Notes: generated from the letters alone by a model not told the origin. Counted from the stretch's first letter, positions 1-6,605 are shown. The stretch is 11,451 bases of DNA from an uncultured Eubacteriales bacterium (GCA_934466515.1 CAKSLH010000017.1:1-11451), one strand, 5' to 3'. Numbers and translations: made by a program.

Positions 1-2832
1 ACAGAAACGGAATGGATAGCAAGCCTTAAGGGCGAAAAAGGAGACACCGGCGCGGCAGGAGCTAAAGGTGACAAGGGCGATAAAGGCGAACAAGGCTTAA
101 AAGGAGATACAGGAGCGACCGGTGCAAAGGGCGAAAAAGGAGACACAGGTGCTACAGGAGCCCAAGGTGAAAAAGGAGACAAGGGAGATAAGGGAGATAC
201 TGGAGCAACGGGTTTAACAGGCGCAACAGGAGCTAAAGGCGATACAGGAGAAAAAGGTGCGGACGGAAAATCGGCTTATGAAATAGCTAAGGATAACGGA
301 TTTACAGGTTCAAAATCGGAATGGCTGGATTCCTTAAAGGGTCTTGACGGTTCAAACGGTAAATCCGCTTTTGAAATAGCGAAGCTTGCAGGACTTACTT
401 CTGCTTCGTCAGAATCCGAATGGATAGCAAGCCTTAAAGGCGAAAAAGGTGACATCGGTGCAACCGGTGCGAAAGGTGAAAAAGGTGACAAGGGTGATAA
501 AGGCGACACCGGAGCTACAGGTGCTCAGGGCGTAAAGGGCGATAAAGGTGATACCGGTTCCAAAGGAGATACCGGTAAATCGGCTTATGAAATAGCTAAG
601 GATAACGGCTTTTTAGGCACTGAGGAAGAATGGCTTAACTCCTTAAAAGGCTCTAAAGGCGATAAGGGTGATACAGGCGCAACCGGTGCTCAAGGTGAAA
701 AAGGTGACAAGGGAGATAAAGGAGACACCGGTGCAACAGGAGCACAGGGTGATAAAGGAGATAAGGGCGATACAGGAGCAGCAGGAGCAAAAGGTGCCGA
801 CGGCGAGTCGGCATATCAGCTTGCGGTTAAAAACGGAATAATAGATTCTTCCGTTTCCGAAACCGATTGGCTTAATTCCTTAAAGGGAACAAACGGCGCA
901 AAAGGAAATGACGGTGTAGGAATAAAGGACATTACAATAGACGATACAACTGGGAAAATGACAATAACCCTCACCGATACAACAAAACAGTATGTTTTTA
1001 ATGTAAAAGGACCTAAAGGAGAAAAAGGCGATAAGGGCGATAAAGGTGATACCGGAGCCACAGGTGCCCAAGGAGAAAAGGGAGACAAAGGAGATAAAGG
1101 CGACACCGGAGCAACAGGAGCTCAGGGTGATAAGGGCGATACAGGAGAAAACGGTAAATCCGCATACGAAATAGCAAAGCTTATAGGCGCTACAACAGCC
1201 GAAACGGAATCCGATTGGATAGCAAGCCTTAAGGGCGAAAAAGGAAACAAGGGCGACACGGGAGCGACAGGTGCACAAGGTGAAAAAGGAGATAAAGGTG
1301 ATACCGGTCTGACAGGTGCGGACGGAAAGTCTGCTTACGAAGTAGCAAAGGACAACGGTTTTACAGGTTCAAAATCCGAATGGCTTGAATCATTAAAAGG
1401 CTTGCAGGGTCAGGACGGTAAATCCGCTTATGAGATAGCAAAAAGCGCAGGACTTACAACGGCTTCAACGGAAGCTAAATGGATAGAAAGCCTTAAAGGC
1501 GAAAAAGGTGACACCGGTGCGACAGGAGCAACAGGTGCCCAGGGAAAAAAAGGCGATAAAGGCGATACCGGTTCCAAAGGCGATACCGGTAAATCGGCTT
1601 ATGAAATAGCAAAAGATAACGGCTTTACAGGTACCGAGGAAGAATGGCTTAACTCCTTAAAAGGCGCTAAGGGTGATAAAGGCGATAAAGGAGATACCGG
1701 TGCAACCGGTGCCCAAGGAGAAAAAGGTGAAAAGGGAACCTCTGTTGAAAAAGTAAAAATAGACGAAAACGATTATCTCGTGGTAACCCTTTCCGACGGA
1801 AATGAAATAACGATAACAAAATCCTTAAGAGGAGCAAAGGGTGAGACAGGAAACGGAATAAAGTCAATAGAGTTTACAAGCGATTATAGATTAAAGATAA
1901 GCTATACCGATACTTCAAAGGCGGACGATTATTTCACACTGCAAAAGGGAGAAAAGGGCGATAAGGGAGACAGTCCGTTTCTTTCTTACGATTCTGCTAC
2001 AGGAGAATTGCTTGTAAAATATTCCGAATCAGAAACAGCTGTATCTCTCGGTGTTGTAAAAGGCAAGGACGGCGTTGACGGTAAAGACGGAAGAGGGATT
2101 GACGATGTTAAAATCACTGACGGATATCTTTATATAAAATATTCCGATGAAAACGACTATAAAAAAATCGGAGCGGTAAAGGATGACAGTACAGAGGATA
2201 CAGAGCTGATATTTATTGAATTAGAAGACGGAACTTACGGTGTTAAAGCAGGAGAAAAAGCTAAAGATTTGGCTGTTATAACAATACCTGAAACATATAA
2301 CGGAAAAGCGGTAACGCAGATATGTGAATCGGGATTTGAGAACTTATCAAAGCTTACAGAAATTATAATTCCTGATTCCGTTACGGAAATAGGTTCTTAT
2401 GCTTTTTACAACTGCTCAAAATTGAATAATTTAACGTTAACTGAAAATTTAATAACCATAGGGGAATATTCATTTTCAAACTGTATTTCTTTAGAAGCAA
2501 TTACTATTCCTGCTAAAGTTACAACTATAAAAAAATTTGCTTTTTGGAATGATAATAAATTAACGAGTGCTACATTTGAAAATAAAAATGGATGGTATAC
2601 AGATTATTCTAAAAATGAAAAGAAAGATAATTGTATATTTAAATATTCACATGAAGTTTGGTCTTCTTCAACCAATAATAAAGAGTATTGTTCATTTAAT
2701 AGTGAATCAGGTATTGCAAAGCTTTTAACAAAAGATTATTTTGAACAATACTATATTGGTTCAAATTCAAATGGAAAATCATACGGATATAAATTTGGAA
2801 ATTTATACAGTTATGATTGGCATAGAGAATAA
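1..2832 (+). CDS. Collagen-like surface protein with C-terminal BspA-type leucine-rich repeats (5' end missing)
   Basis: The frame is open from base 1 to a TAA at 2830-2832, giving at least 943 residues; the true start lies left of the window, and the ATG at 958 is only an internal Met. From the left there are Gly-X-Y collagen tracts (many GDKGDTGATGAQ-type triplets) broken by nine SAYEIA...EWLxSLKG modules (codons about 1-555). Then come short beta modules of the type GxGIxxxxI...LxIxY (codons about 579-730). Finally there are BspA-like LRRs (codons about 783-851) and a tail ending AKLLTKDYFEQYY...YDWHRE. Collagen-like bacterial proteins usually form extracellular triple-helical stalks, and BspA LRRs often mediate adhesion, so a secreted adhesin or fibre is likely (inference). 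No C-terminal LPxTG motif, membrane anchor or cell-wall-binding repeat is visible; a signal peptide would be off-window. The last about 400 nt are clearly more AT-rich than the collagen part. A phage tail-fibre origin is possible, but no phage genes are adjacent. Confidence 0.85.
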   Translation, partial: TETEWIASLKGEKGDTGAAGAKGDKGDKGEQGLKGDTGATGAKGEKGDTGATGAQGEKGDKGDKGDTGATGLTGATGAKGDTGEKGADGKSAYEIAKDNGFTGSKSEWLDSLKGLDGSNGKSAFEIAKLAGLTSASSESEWIASLKGEKGDIGATGAKGEKGDKGDKGDTGATGAQGVKGDKGDTGSKGDTGKSAYEIAKDNGFLGTEEEWLNSLKGSKGDKGDTGATGAQGEKGDKGDKGDTGATGAQGDKGDKGDTGAAGAKGADGESAYQLAVKNGIIDSSVSETDWLNSLKGTNGAKGNDGVGIKDITIDDTTGKMTITLTDTTKQYVFNVKGPKGEKGDKGDKGDTGATGAQGEKGDKGDKGDTGATGAQGDKGDTGENGKSAYEIAKLIGATTAETESDWIASLKGEKGNKGDTGATGAQGEKGDKGDTGLTGADGKSAYEVAKDNGFTGSKSEWLESLKGLQGQDGKSAYEIAKSAGLTTASTEAKWIESLKGEKGDTGATGATGAQGKKGDKGDTGSKGDTGKSAYEIAKDNGFTGTEEEWLNSLKGAKGDKGDKGDTGATGAQGEKGEKGTSVEKVKIDENDYLVVTLSDGNEITITKSLRGAKGETGNGIKSIEFTSDYRLKISYTDTSKADDYFTLQKGEKGDKGDSPFLSYDSATGELLVKYSESETAVSLGVVKGKDGVDGKDGRGIDDVKITDGYLYIKYSDENDYKKIGAVKDDSTEDTELIFIELEDGTYGVKAGEKAKDLAVITIPETYNGKAVTQICESGFENLSKLTEIIIPDSVTEIGSYAFYNCSKLNNLTLTENLITIGEYSFSNCISLEAITIPAKVTTIKKFAFWNDNKLTSATFENKNGWYTDYSKNEKKDNCIFKYSHEVWSSSTNNKEYCSFNSESGIAKLLTKDYFEQYYIGSNSNGKSYGYKFGNLYSYDWHRE
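265..651 (+). repeat. Higher-order repeat, copy 1 (modules M1-M3 of the collagen-like gene)
   Basis: This stretch holds three interruption modules in fixed order: a GSKSEWL type (265-342), a TSAS/ESEWIASLKG type (358-441) joined by only a five-residue linker, and, after a collagen tract, a GTEEEWLNSLKG type (574-651). The same three types recur in the same order at 1324-1665. M1 and M2 recur exactly 1059 nt downstream and M3 recurs 1014 nt downstream, so the two copies differ by a 45-nt (15-residue, in-frame) change in the collagen tract between M2 and M3. Window bases 1-33 (ending EWIASLKG) match the module ending at 1236, so the repeat pattern probably continues to the left. Confidence 0.8.
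1018..1125 (+). repeat. Tandem pair of 54-nt units coding an 18-residue collagen cassette
   Basis: Two adjacent 54-nt units (1018-1071 and 1072-1125) encode the identical 18-residue cassette GEKGDKGDKGDTGATGAQ, using different synonymous codons. The same cassette occurs at 694-747, and one ending in LT instead of AQ at 166-219. The amino acids are conserved while the third bases vary, which points to selection on the protein. Confidence 0.85.
1324..1665 (+). repeat. Higher-order repeat, copy 2 (modules M6-M8)
   Basis: Second copy of the M1-M3 series: GSKSEWL type at 1324-1401, TTAS type at 1417-1500, GTEEEWLNSLKG type at 1588-1665. The best conserved block, 1555-1665, matches 541-651 with about 8 differences in 111 nt by my alignment. 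Several of these are synonymous third-position changes, so the copies are related by duplication but have had time to diverge. Confidence 0.8.
2347..2553 (+). other. Three BspA-type leucine-rich repeat units in the surface protein
   Basis: Three consecutive 23-residue units (2347-2415, 2416-2484, 2485-2553) follow the pattern xxLxxIxIPxxVTxIxxxAFxNC, the LRR_5/BspA family consensus; a degenerate partial unit follows. A lead-in strand resembling ITIPETYNGKAVTQICESGF precedes them. This family is common in surface proteins of oral and gut bacteria. Confidence 0.8.
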
Positions 2833-2836
2833 ACTT

Positions 2837-2844
2837 AAAAGGAG
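2837..2844 (+). promoter_or_regulatory. Ribosome binding site for the 2853 gene
   Basis: AAAAGGAG lies 8 nt before the ATG at 2853. It sits in the 20-nt gap after the surface-protein stop, with no room for a separate promoter, which supports co-transcription of the two genes. Confidence 0.75.
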
Positions 2845-2852
2845 TATGAAAA

Positions 2853-3554
2853 ATGAATTCAAATTTCAAAGAGATAAAAGAAGTTTTTGAACTGACTGCT
2901 AAAAGTGAAATAATAAAAATCAATTTATCGCTTGATGAAAATTATATGTATGCTTTGACAAAAGAAAACGCAGAAAAAGCGCGTAATCTAATTAAAAACG
3001 ATAGCAAATACGGTGAATCATCTTATAAAAAATATTATGAAAAATTAGGTAAAAAACTTGAAGATTATACAAAAGAAGAATTAAAAACAATTCTCAAAGA
3101 AATTGCTTCGTCTAATTCAACTCATACATCTAATATAAACATTGATATTTTAAGCGATTATATTTTTAATAATAAAAAGAATTTTTTATTCAAACTTGAA
3201 AGCGGAAATGCAGAGCTTGTCGATGAAATATCTTTTATTGACGGATTTATCCGCAGAGAAAAAAGCTTTGCAAGTAAAGTTTGCTCTTATCTCTGTGAGT
3301 TAGAGTTTGAAGAAAGTAATTTTGCTGTTAATGATTCGGTTGTCAGAACTATACTACCGTATTATCTGAATTATTTTGGAATTGCAAAAGTAACTTCAAA
3401 AAAGCTCGGAAATTGCTCATATAAGGAATTTGTCGGCTACATAGATAAAATAAAAAAAGATTTATCATTTGAAGAAATAGATAATATACTCTGGTATTGC
3501 TATAAAGACGATTCCGTAAGAATAGCAATAGCTACAGCGCTTTCGAAAAGATAA
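2853..3554 (+). CDS. Hypothetical protein, 233 aa, AT-rich
   Basis: I do not recognise this protein with confidence. It starts at an ATG with a well-spaced AAAAGGAG, 20 nt after the surface-protein gene, and ends in TAA at 3552-3554. It has no signal peptide or membrane segment and is rich in Lys, Glu, Asn and Ile, so it is probably cytoplasmic. Residues 1-125 look mostly helical and charged. The second half has a tighter core: RREKSFASKVCSY (134-146), NDSVV (160-164) and, near the end, EIDNILWY (208-215). The SFASK...DSxV...IDxxLWY pattern recalls uncharacterised Firmicute proteins, and more loosely the ASK...DS core of OGG-like helix-hairpin-helix proteins, but this is a weak resemblance. 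Sampled lines are about 22-25 % GC, well below the downstream genes, suggesting a separate origin. It probably shares a transcript with the surface protein. Confidence 0.75.
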   Translation: MNSNFKEIKEVFELTAKSEIIKINLSLDENYMYALTKENAEKARNLIKNDSKYGESSYKKYYEKLGKKLEDYTKEELKTILKEIASSNSTHTSNINIDILSDYIFNNKKNFLFKLESGNAELVDEISFIDGFIRREKSFASKVCSYLCELEFEESNFAVNDSVVRTILPYYLNYFGIAKVTSKKLGNCSYKEFVGYIDKIKKDLSFEEIDNILWYCYKDDSVRIAIATALSKR

Positions 3555-3584
3555 ATTTAATAAAATTGTAGCTAAGATAAAATG

Positions 3585-3650
3585 AGGCTCCCTTCTTATT
3601 GACAAATGTCAATACAGAGGGGAGCTGTCAGCGTAAGCTGACTGAGGGGT
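3585..3650 (+). repeat. REP-like hairpin element, copy A
   Basis: Two hairpins lie in a row. The first pairs GCTCCC (3587-3592) with GGGAGC (3620-3625), and its loop contains a perfect 7-bp palindrome, ATTGACA/TGTCAAT, at 3598-3613. The second pairs GTCAGC (3627-3632) with GCTGAC (3637-3642) across a GTAA loop and is followed by TGAGGGGT. The 32-nt core at 3619-3650 has an inverted relative at 3795-3826. The origin as a dispersed intergenic repeat is inferred from this pairing; I cannot check its copy number in the genome. Confidence 0.6.
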
Positions 3651-3654
3651 ATTT

Positions 3655-3685
3655 TCTAATGTCTTCTATCTAGTGTCTAATGTCT
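3655..3685 (+). repeat. Direct repeat of TCTAATGTCT, two copies
   Basis: TCTAATGTCT occurs at 3655-3664 and again at 3676-3685, a 21-nt period. The intervening bases (TCTATCTAGTG) and those after the second copy (AGTTT) are variations on the same TCTA/GTCT theme, suggesting a short decayed tandem repeat. Confidence 0.55.
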
Positions 3686-3713
3686 AGTTTATGGCAAGGG
3701 GGACGCGGGTTGT

Positions 3714-3771
3714 GTGCCTTACGGCACTTAATATAACCAAACCCTATCGTCTTTGCCCTACGGGCTAAGAC
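3714..3771. other. Two related short hairpins sharing TGCCYTACGG
   Basis: GTGCC (3714-3718) pairs with GGCAC (3723-3727) around a TTAC loop. Then GTCTT-t-GCCC (3749-3758) pairs with GGGC-t-AAGAC (3762-3771) around a TAC loop. Both contain TGCCYTACGG at the hairpin tip, so they may be diverged copies of one small unit. Confidence 0.55.
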
Positions 3772-3794
3772 ACTTTTTCCTCCGGAAGACGGGA

Positions 3795-3837
3795 ACCCTT
3801 TTGTCTGCTGTCGCAGACATTTCCCCTAACAGGGGAA
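3795..3837 (-). repeat. REP-like hairpin element, copy C (inverted relative of copy A)
   Basis: Read on the minus strand, TTCCCCT (3837-3831) pairs with AGGGGAA (3827-3821), then GTCTGC (3818-3813) pairs with GCAGAC (3808-3803) around a GACA loop, followed by AAAAGGGT. The order of parts, the spacing and the 32-nt core length (3826-3795) match copy A exactly, with 23 of 32 positions identical. The stem position that is A:T in copy A is T:A here, a compensatory change that keeps the pairing. Confidence 0.6.
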
Positions 3838-3888
3838 TTTCCTTTCGTCTAAAGGGGAAGCTTAGGTTTCTGCTAGATTTAAGCAACG

Positions 3889-3925
3889 AAAAAACCGGCT
3901 ACAGTCATTTAACTTAGCCGGTTTT
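3889..3925 (-). terminator. Rho-independent terminator, probably bidirectional
   Basis: An 11-bp perfect stem pairs AAAACCGGCTA (3891-3901) with TAGCCGGTTTT (3915-3925) around a 13-nt loop. On the minus strand it is followed by a run of six T (complement of 3894-3889), and it lies 28 nt beyond the ABC transporter stop, so it should end that transcript. On the plus strand GGTTTTAGCTGTTTTT follows, so it may also stop reading from the 2853 gene. Confidence 0.85.
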
Positions 3926-3952
3926 AGCTGTTTTTAAAACTTAATAATTTAT

Positions 3953-6568
3953 TTATTCACTTCTCAAAGCTGTTACGGGGTCGCGCTTTGCTGCCATTCT
4001 TGACGGTATAAGTCCTGCGATAAAGGTTAAGAACATACTTATTAAAATTAAGATTATTGCGCCCTGAATAGGCAGGACTGCCGCAAGTTCTTCAATGTTT
4101 GTAAGATGTCTTATTACCGCGTTTATCGGAATTAACAAAAGCAGGGTTATTCCGATACCTAAAATGCCAGAGGTGAAGCCCTCGATTAAGGTTTCGGCAT
4201 TGAAAACTCTTGAAACATCATGCTTTGACGCACCCATTGCGCGCAGGATTCCGATTTCCTTTGTCCTTTCAAGCACGGAAATATAGGTTATAATTCCTAT
4301 CATTATTGAAGAAACAACAAGCGAAATGCTAACAAAGGCAATTAAAACATAGCTTATCGCATTGATTATCTTTGTTACAGAGGAGAGAAGAAGTCCGATA
4401 TAATCGGTATAGGTTATCTGCTCAGATTCCTTCACCGATTTATTATAATCCTTTATTATATCGCTGATTTTTTCCTTTGATTCAAAATCCTTAGGATAAA
4501 TATTTATCGTGGACGGAGAATCAATATCCGATACGCCGAGCTTTGACATATTTTCTTCATAGGACGAGCCGCTGAATGCCTGTGCAAGATATGAGGAAAA
4601 CTTATCGACTATCTGAGCGTCGGTCTGACCCTGAGCCTTTAACTGCTGAATATATCCGGTAAACTGCGCCTGCTGATCGGCGGGAAGATTTGCGATATAC
4701 GCATTTAGCTCATCCATAGTGTAACCGTCCGACTTAGGGAACTGCATACCCGTGAAAATATCGGTCTGCTCGTTTTTCTTTTGCGCTTTGACGATCTCGG
4801 TATCGTTTATTTCGTTTATAAGATGCTCTGTAAGCGAGCTTAAATAGCCTACGGTGCTGCCGCCCGATTGAGCGGCTGATTTGCTCTTTGAACGCAGAAT
4901 TCCGACTATTTTTATTTCCTGAGAATTTTTAAGCTTATCTAAAATATAAAGCTCGTCGGAGGAATTGTCGGTATAAGTGCCGTCGGCATTTTTTGAATAA
5001 TAATCGGTGTTTAAAAGAAGCTTGAATTTAAGGGACAGAATTTCATCATAGGTGTAAGATGTGGATTTCTGCTTATCCACCTTTTGTTTTTTGCCTTCCA
5101 TAGCATTTTTAAGGATTTCCTTTAGCTCGGAGGAGTCCTTTAAGCCCAAGGTGTAAAGCGTGTAATCGCTTATCTGATCGTTTTCATCGACTATTATGAC
5201 CGCCTCGTCATAATTTTTCGGCTTTCTTCCTGTTATTACTTCATACTGCCTGTCAATCAGCTCGTCATTATCAATAAGCTCTTTCCAGACATTTGAATTA
5301 TAAAATCCGTTCATTGAAGAATAAGAGGATTGCGTGCTTTCGGGCTTAAAGCCGAGGTCTTCAAAAACAGAGGACGGGTTTACCTTGTAACCGCTTTCGG
5401 TGTAGATGTTCATTACGGTAGAATACCCGTATTTAATATCCGAGGTATACTGCTTTAAATCGCTTTTACCGCTCTCGGCAAACTTTTTAAAAGCGGCAAG
5501 GTCATTGTTGCTCGTTCCGTTTACCATTGAGGTGATCATATCGCTCATTATATCATTGGAATAAATCTTGCCGTCCTGCTTTTTGACATCGGATTTATTA
5601 TCGCCCATAAGGGTCTGCGCAAGCTCGCTTATATCGGTGCCTGTCTGCTCAATTGCGATAGGATAGCTTGAAAGAGTGTCTTCCTCAACGCGGTTAATAT
5701 AAATCTGAACACCGCTTGAAAGAGATAAAATAAGCGCAATTCCGATAATTCCTATCGACCCCGCAAATGATGTGAGAATCGTCCGTGCTTTTTTAGTAAA
5801 CAGGTTGTTGAGTGAAAGTGAAAGTGCGGTAAAAATCGACATAGACGGCTTCTTTTGCTTTTTACCGTCCTTCTTTTCGTCGATTTCTTCCTTTATGGGG
5901 TCGGAGTCTCCGACAACCCTTCCGTCAAACAGCTTGATAATTCTTGTTGAATATTTTTCGGCAAGCTCGGGGTTGTGGGTAACCATTATAACAAGCCTGT
6001 CCTTTGCAACCTCTTTTAAAATATCCATTACCTGCACGCTTGTTTCGCTGTCAAGCGCGCCTGTAGGCTCGTCGGCAAGCAGGATTTCGGGGTTGTTTAC
6101 AAGCGCTCTCGCGATAGCAACCCTCTGCATCTGACCGCCCGACATCTGATTTGGCTTTTTATCGAGCTGGTCGCCGAGACCTACTTTTATAAGCGCGTCC
6201 GTTGCACGCTTTTTACGCTCAGTTTTGCTTACTCCCGACAAAGTCAGCGCAAGCTCAACATTCGATAAAACGCTTTGGTGGGGAATAAGGTTATAGCTTT
6301 GGAAAACGAATCCTATCGTATGATTGCGGTAGGTATCCCAGTCGGAATCTTTATACTGTTTTGTGGATTTTCCGCTTATAATAAGGTCTCCGCTTGAATA
6401 CCTGTCAAGTCCGCCTATAATGTTAAGCATGGTTGTTTTTCCGCAGCCGGATGGTCCTAAAATCGAAACAAATTCATTTTTTCTGAATTCAAGGTCAATA
6501 CCTTTGAGTGCAGTGACCTTTGAATCACCGATATCGTATTCTTTAACGATATTTTTAAGCTTCAGCAT
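3953..6568 (-). CDS. MacB-type ABC transporter, fused ATPase and FtsX-like permease
   Basis: This 871-residue protein joins an ABC ATPase (about 1-225) to a permease. The ATPase motifs are intact: Walker A GPSGCGKTT (38-46), Q-loop Gln90, signature SGGQ (143-146), Walker B ILLADE (162-167) and His198. A first membrane helix (about 266-288) leads into a large extracytoplasmic domain (about 290-735). Three C-terminal helices follow (about 739-762, 797-818, 834-855), with the ERTKEIGILRAMGAS motif (767-781) typical of FtsX/MacB permeases. The fold matches type VII (mechanotransmission) ABC systems, which act as dimers to move lipoproteins, peptides or drugs across or out of the membrane, or to transmit ATP-driven signals to the envelope. 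The extracytoplasmic domain is about twice that of E. coli MacB. No MacA-like adaptor is nearby, and the gene appears monocistronic. The substrate is unknown. The ATG start has GGAG 6 nt upstream. Confidence 0.9.
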   Translation of the reverse strand: MLKLKNIVKEYDIGDSKVTALKGIDLEFRKNEFVSILGPSGCGKTTMLNIIGGLDRYSSGDLIISGKSTKQYKDSDWDTYRNHTIGFVFQSYNLIPHQSVLSNVELALTLSGVSKTERKKRATDALIKVGLGDQLDKKPNQMSGGQMQRVAIARALVNNPEILLADEPTGALDSETSVQVMDILKEVAKDRLVIMVTHNPELAEKYSTRIIKLFDGRVVGDSDPIKEEIDEKKDGKKQKKPSMSIFTALSLSLNNLFTKKARTILTSFAGSIGIIGIALILSLSSGVQIYINRVEEDTLSSYPIAIEQTGTDISELAQTLMGDNKSDVKKQDGKIYSNDIMSDMITSMVNGTSNNDLAAFKKFAESGKSDLKQYTSDIKYGYSTVMNIYTESGYKVNPSSVFEDLGFKPESTQSSYSSMNGFYNSNVWKELIDNDELIDRQYEVITGRKPKNYDEAVIIVDENDQISDYTLYTLGLKDSSELKEILKNAMEGKKQKVDKQKSTSYTYDEILSLKFKLLLNTDYYSKNADGTYTDNSSDELYILDKLKNSQEIKIVGILRSKSKSAAQSGGSTVGYLSSLTEHLINEINDTEIVKAQKKNEQTDIFTGMQFPKSDGYTMDELNAYIANLPADQQAQFTGYIQQLKAQGQTDAQIVDKFSSYLAQAFSGSSYEENMSKLGVSDIDSPSTINIYPKDFESKEKISDIIKDYNKSVKESEQITYTDYIGLLLSSVTKIINAISYVLIAFVSISLVVSSIMIGIITYISVLERTKEIGILRAMGASKHDVSRVFNAETLIEGFTSGILGIGITLLLLIPINAVIRHLTNIEELAAVLPIQGAIILILISMFLTFIAGLIPSRMAAKRDPVTALRSE

Positions 6569-6574
6569 GATTTT

Positions 6575-6605
6575 CTCCGTTTCATAAGTCTATAAAAGAA
6601 TTATA
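6575..6605 (-). promoter_or_regulatory. RBS and putative -10 box of the ABC transporter gene
   Basis: Read on the minus strand, GGAG (6578-6575) lies 6 nt before the ATG at 6568. A perfect TATAAT (6605-6600) sits further upstream and would give a leader of about 25 nt. No good -35 box is present at 16-18 nt: TTCACA (6631-6626) has a 20-nt spacer. The promoter may be weak or need an activator. Confidence 0.45.

Larger units (their letters stand above)
3555..3952. other. Non-coding, hairpin-rich gap between convergent genes
   Basis: No credible ORF occurs on either strand over these 398 nt. The stretch is richer in GC than the gene to its left. It carries at least seven short inverted repeats, one 10-nt direct repeat pair and a terminator, listed separately. 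It lies between the stops of two convergent genes, a typical site for intergenic repeats to accumulate. A structured RNA is an alternative, but I see no promoter that would drive one. Confidence 0.7.

Noticed and set aside
958..960. ATG at 958 as the start of the collagen-like gene
   Set aside because: The same frame is open and collagen-like all the way to base 1, and no Shine-Dalgarno precedes 958, so this Met is internal.
1..1700. CRISPR array suggested by many regular short repeats
   Set aside because: The repeats are in-frame Gly-X-Y codons with synonymous drift; there are no constant repeats with unique spacers and no cas genes.
276..1867. Minus-strand ORFs opposite the collagen gene, rich in SPLSPFSP-type repeats
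   Set aside because: They are the reverse reading of Gly-X-Y codons; their repetition mirrors the collagen repeats and they have no RBS or own domain.
3555..3952. tRNA, IS remnant or small gene in the gap
   Set aside because: No cloverleaf with a TTC arm and acceptor pairing, no transposase fragment, and no ORF with an RBS; hairpin repeats explain the structure better.
5772..6587. Plus-strand ORFs opposite the ABC ATPase domain
   Set aside because: They lie antisense to intact Walker A, signature and Walker B coding sequence and show no features of their own.
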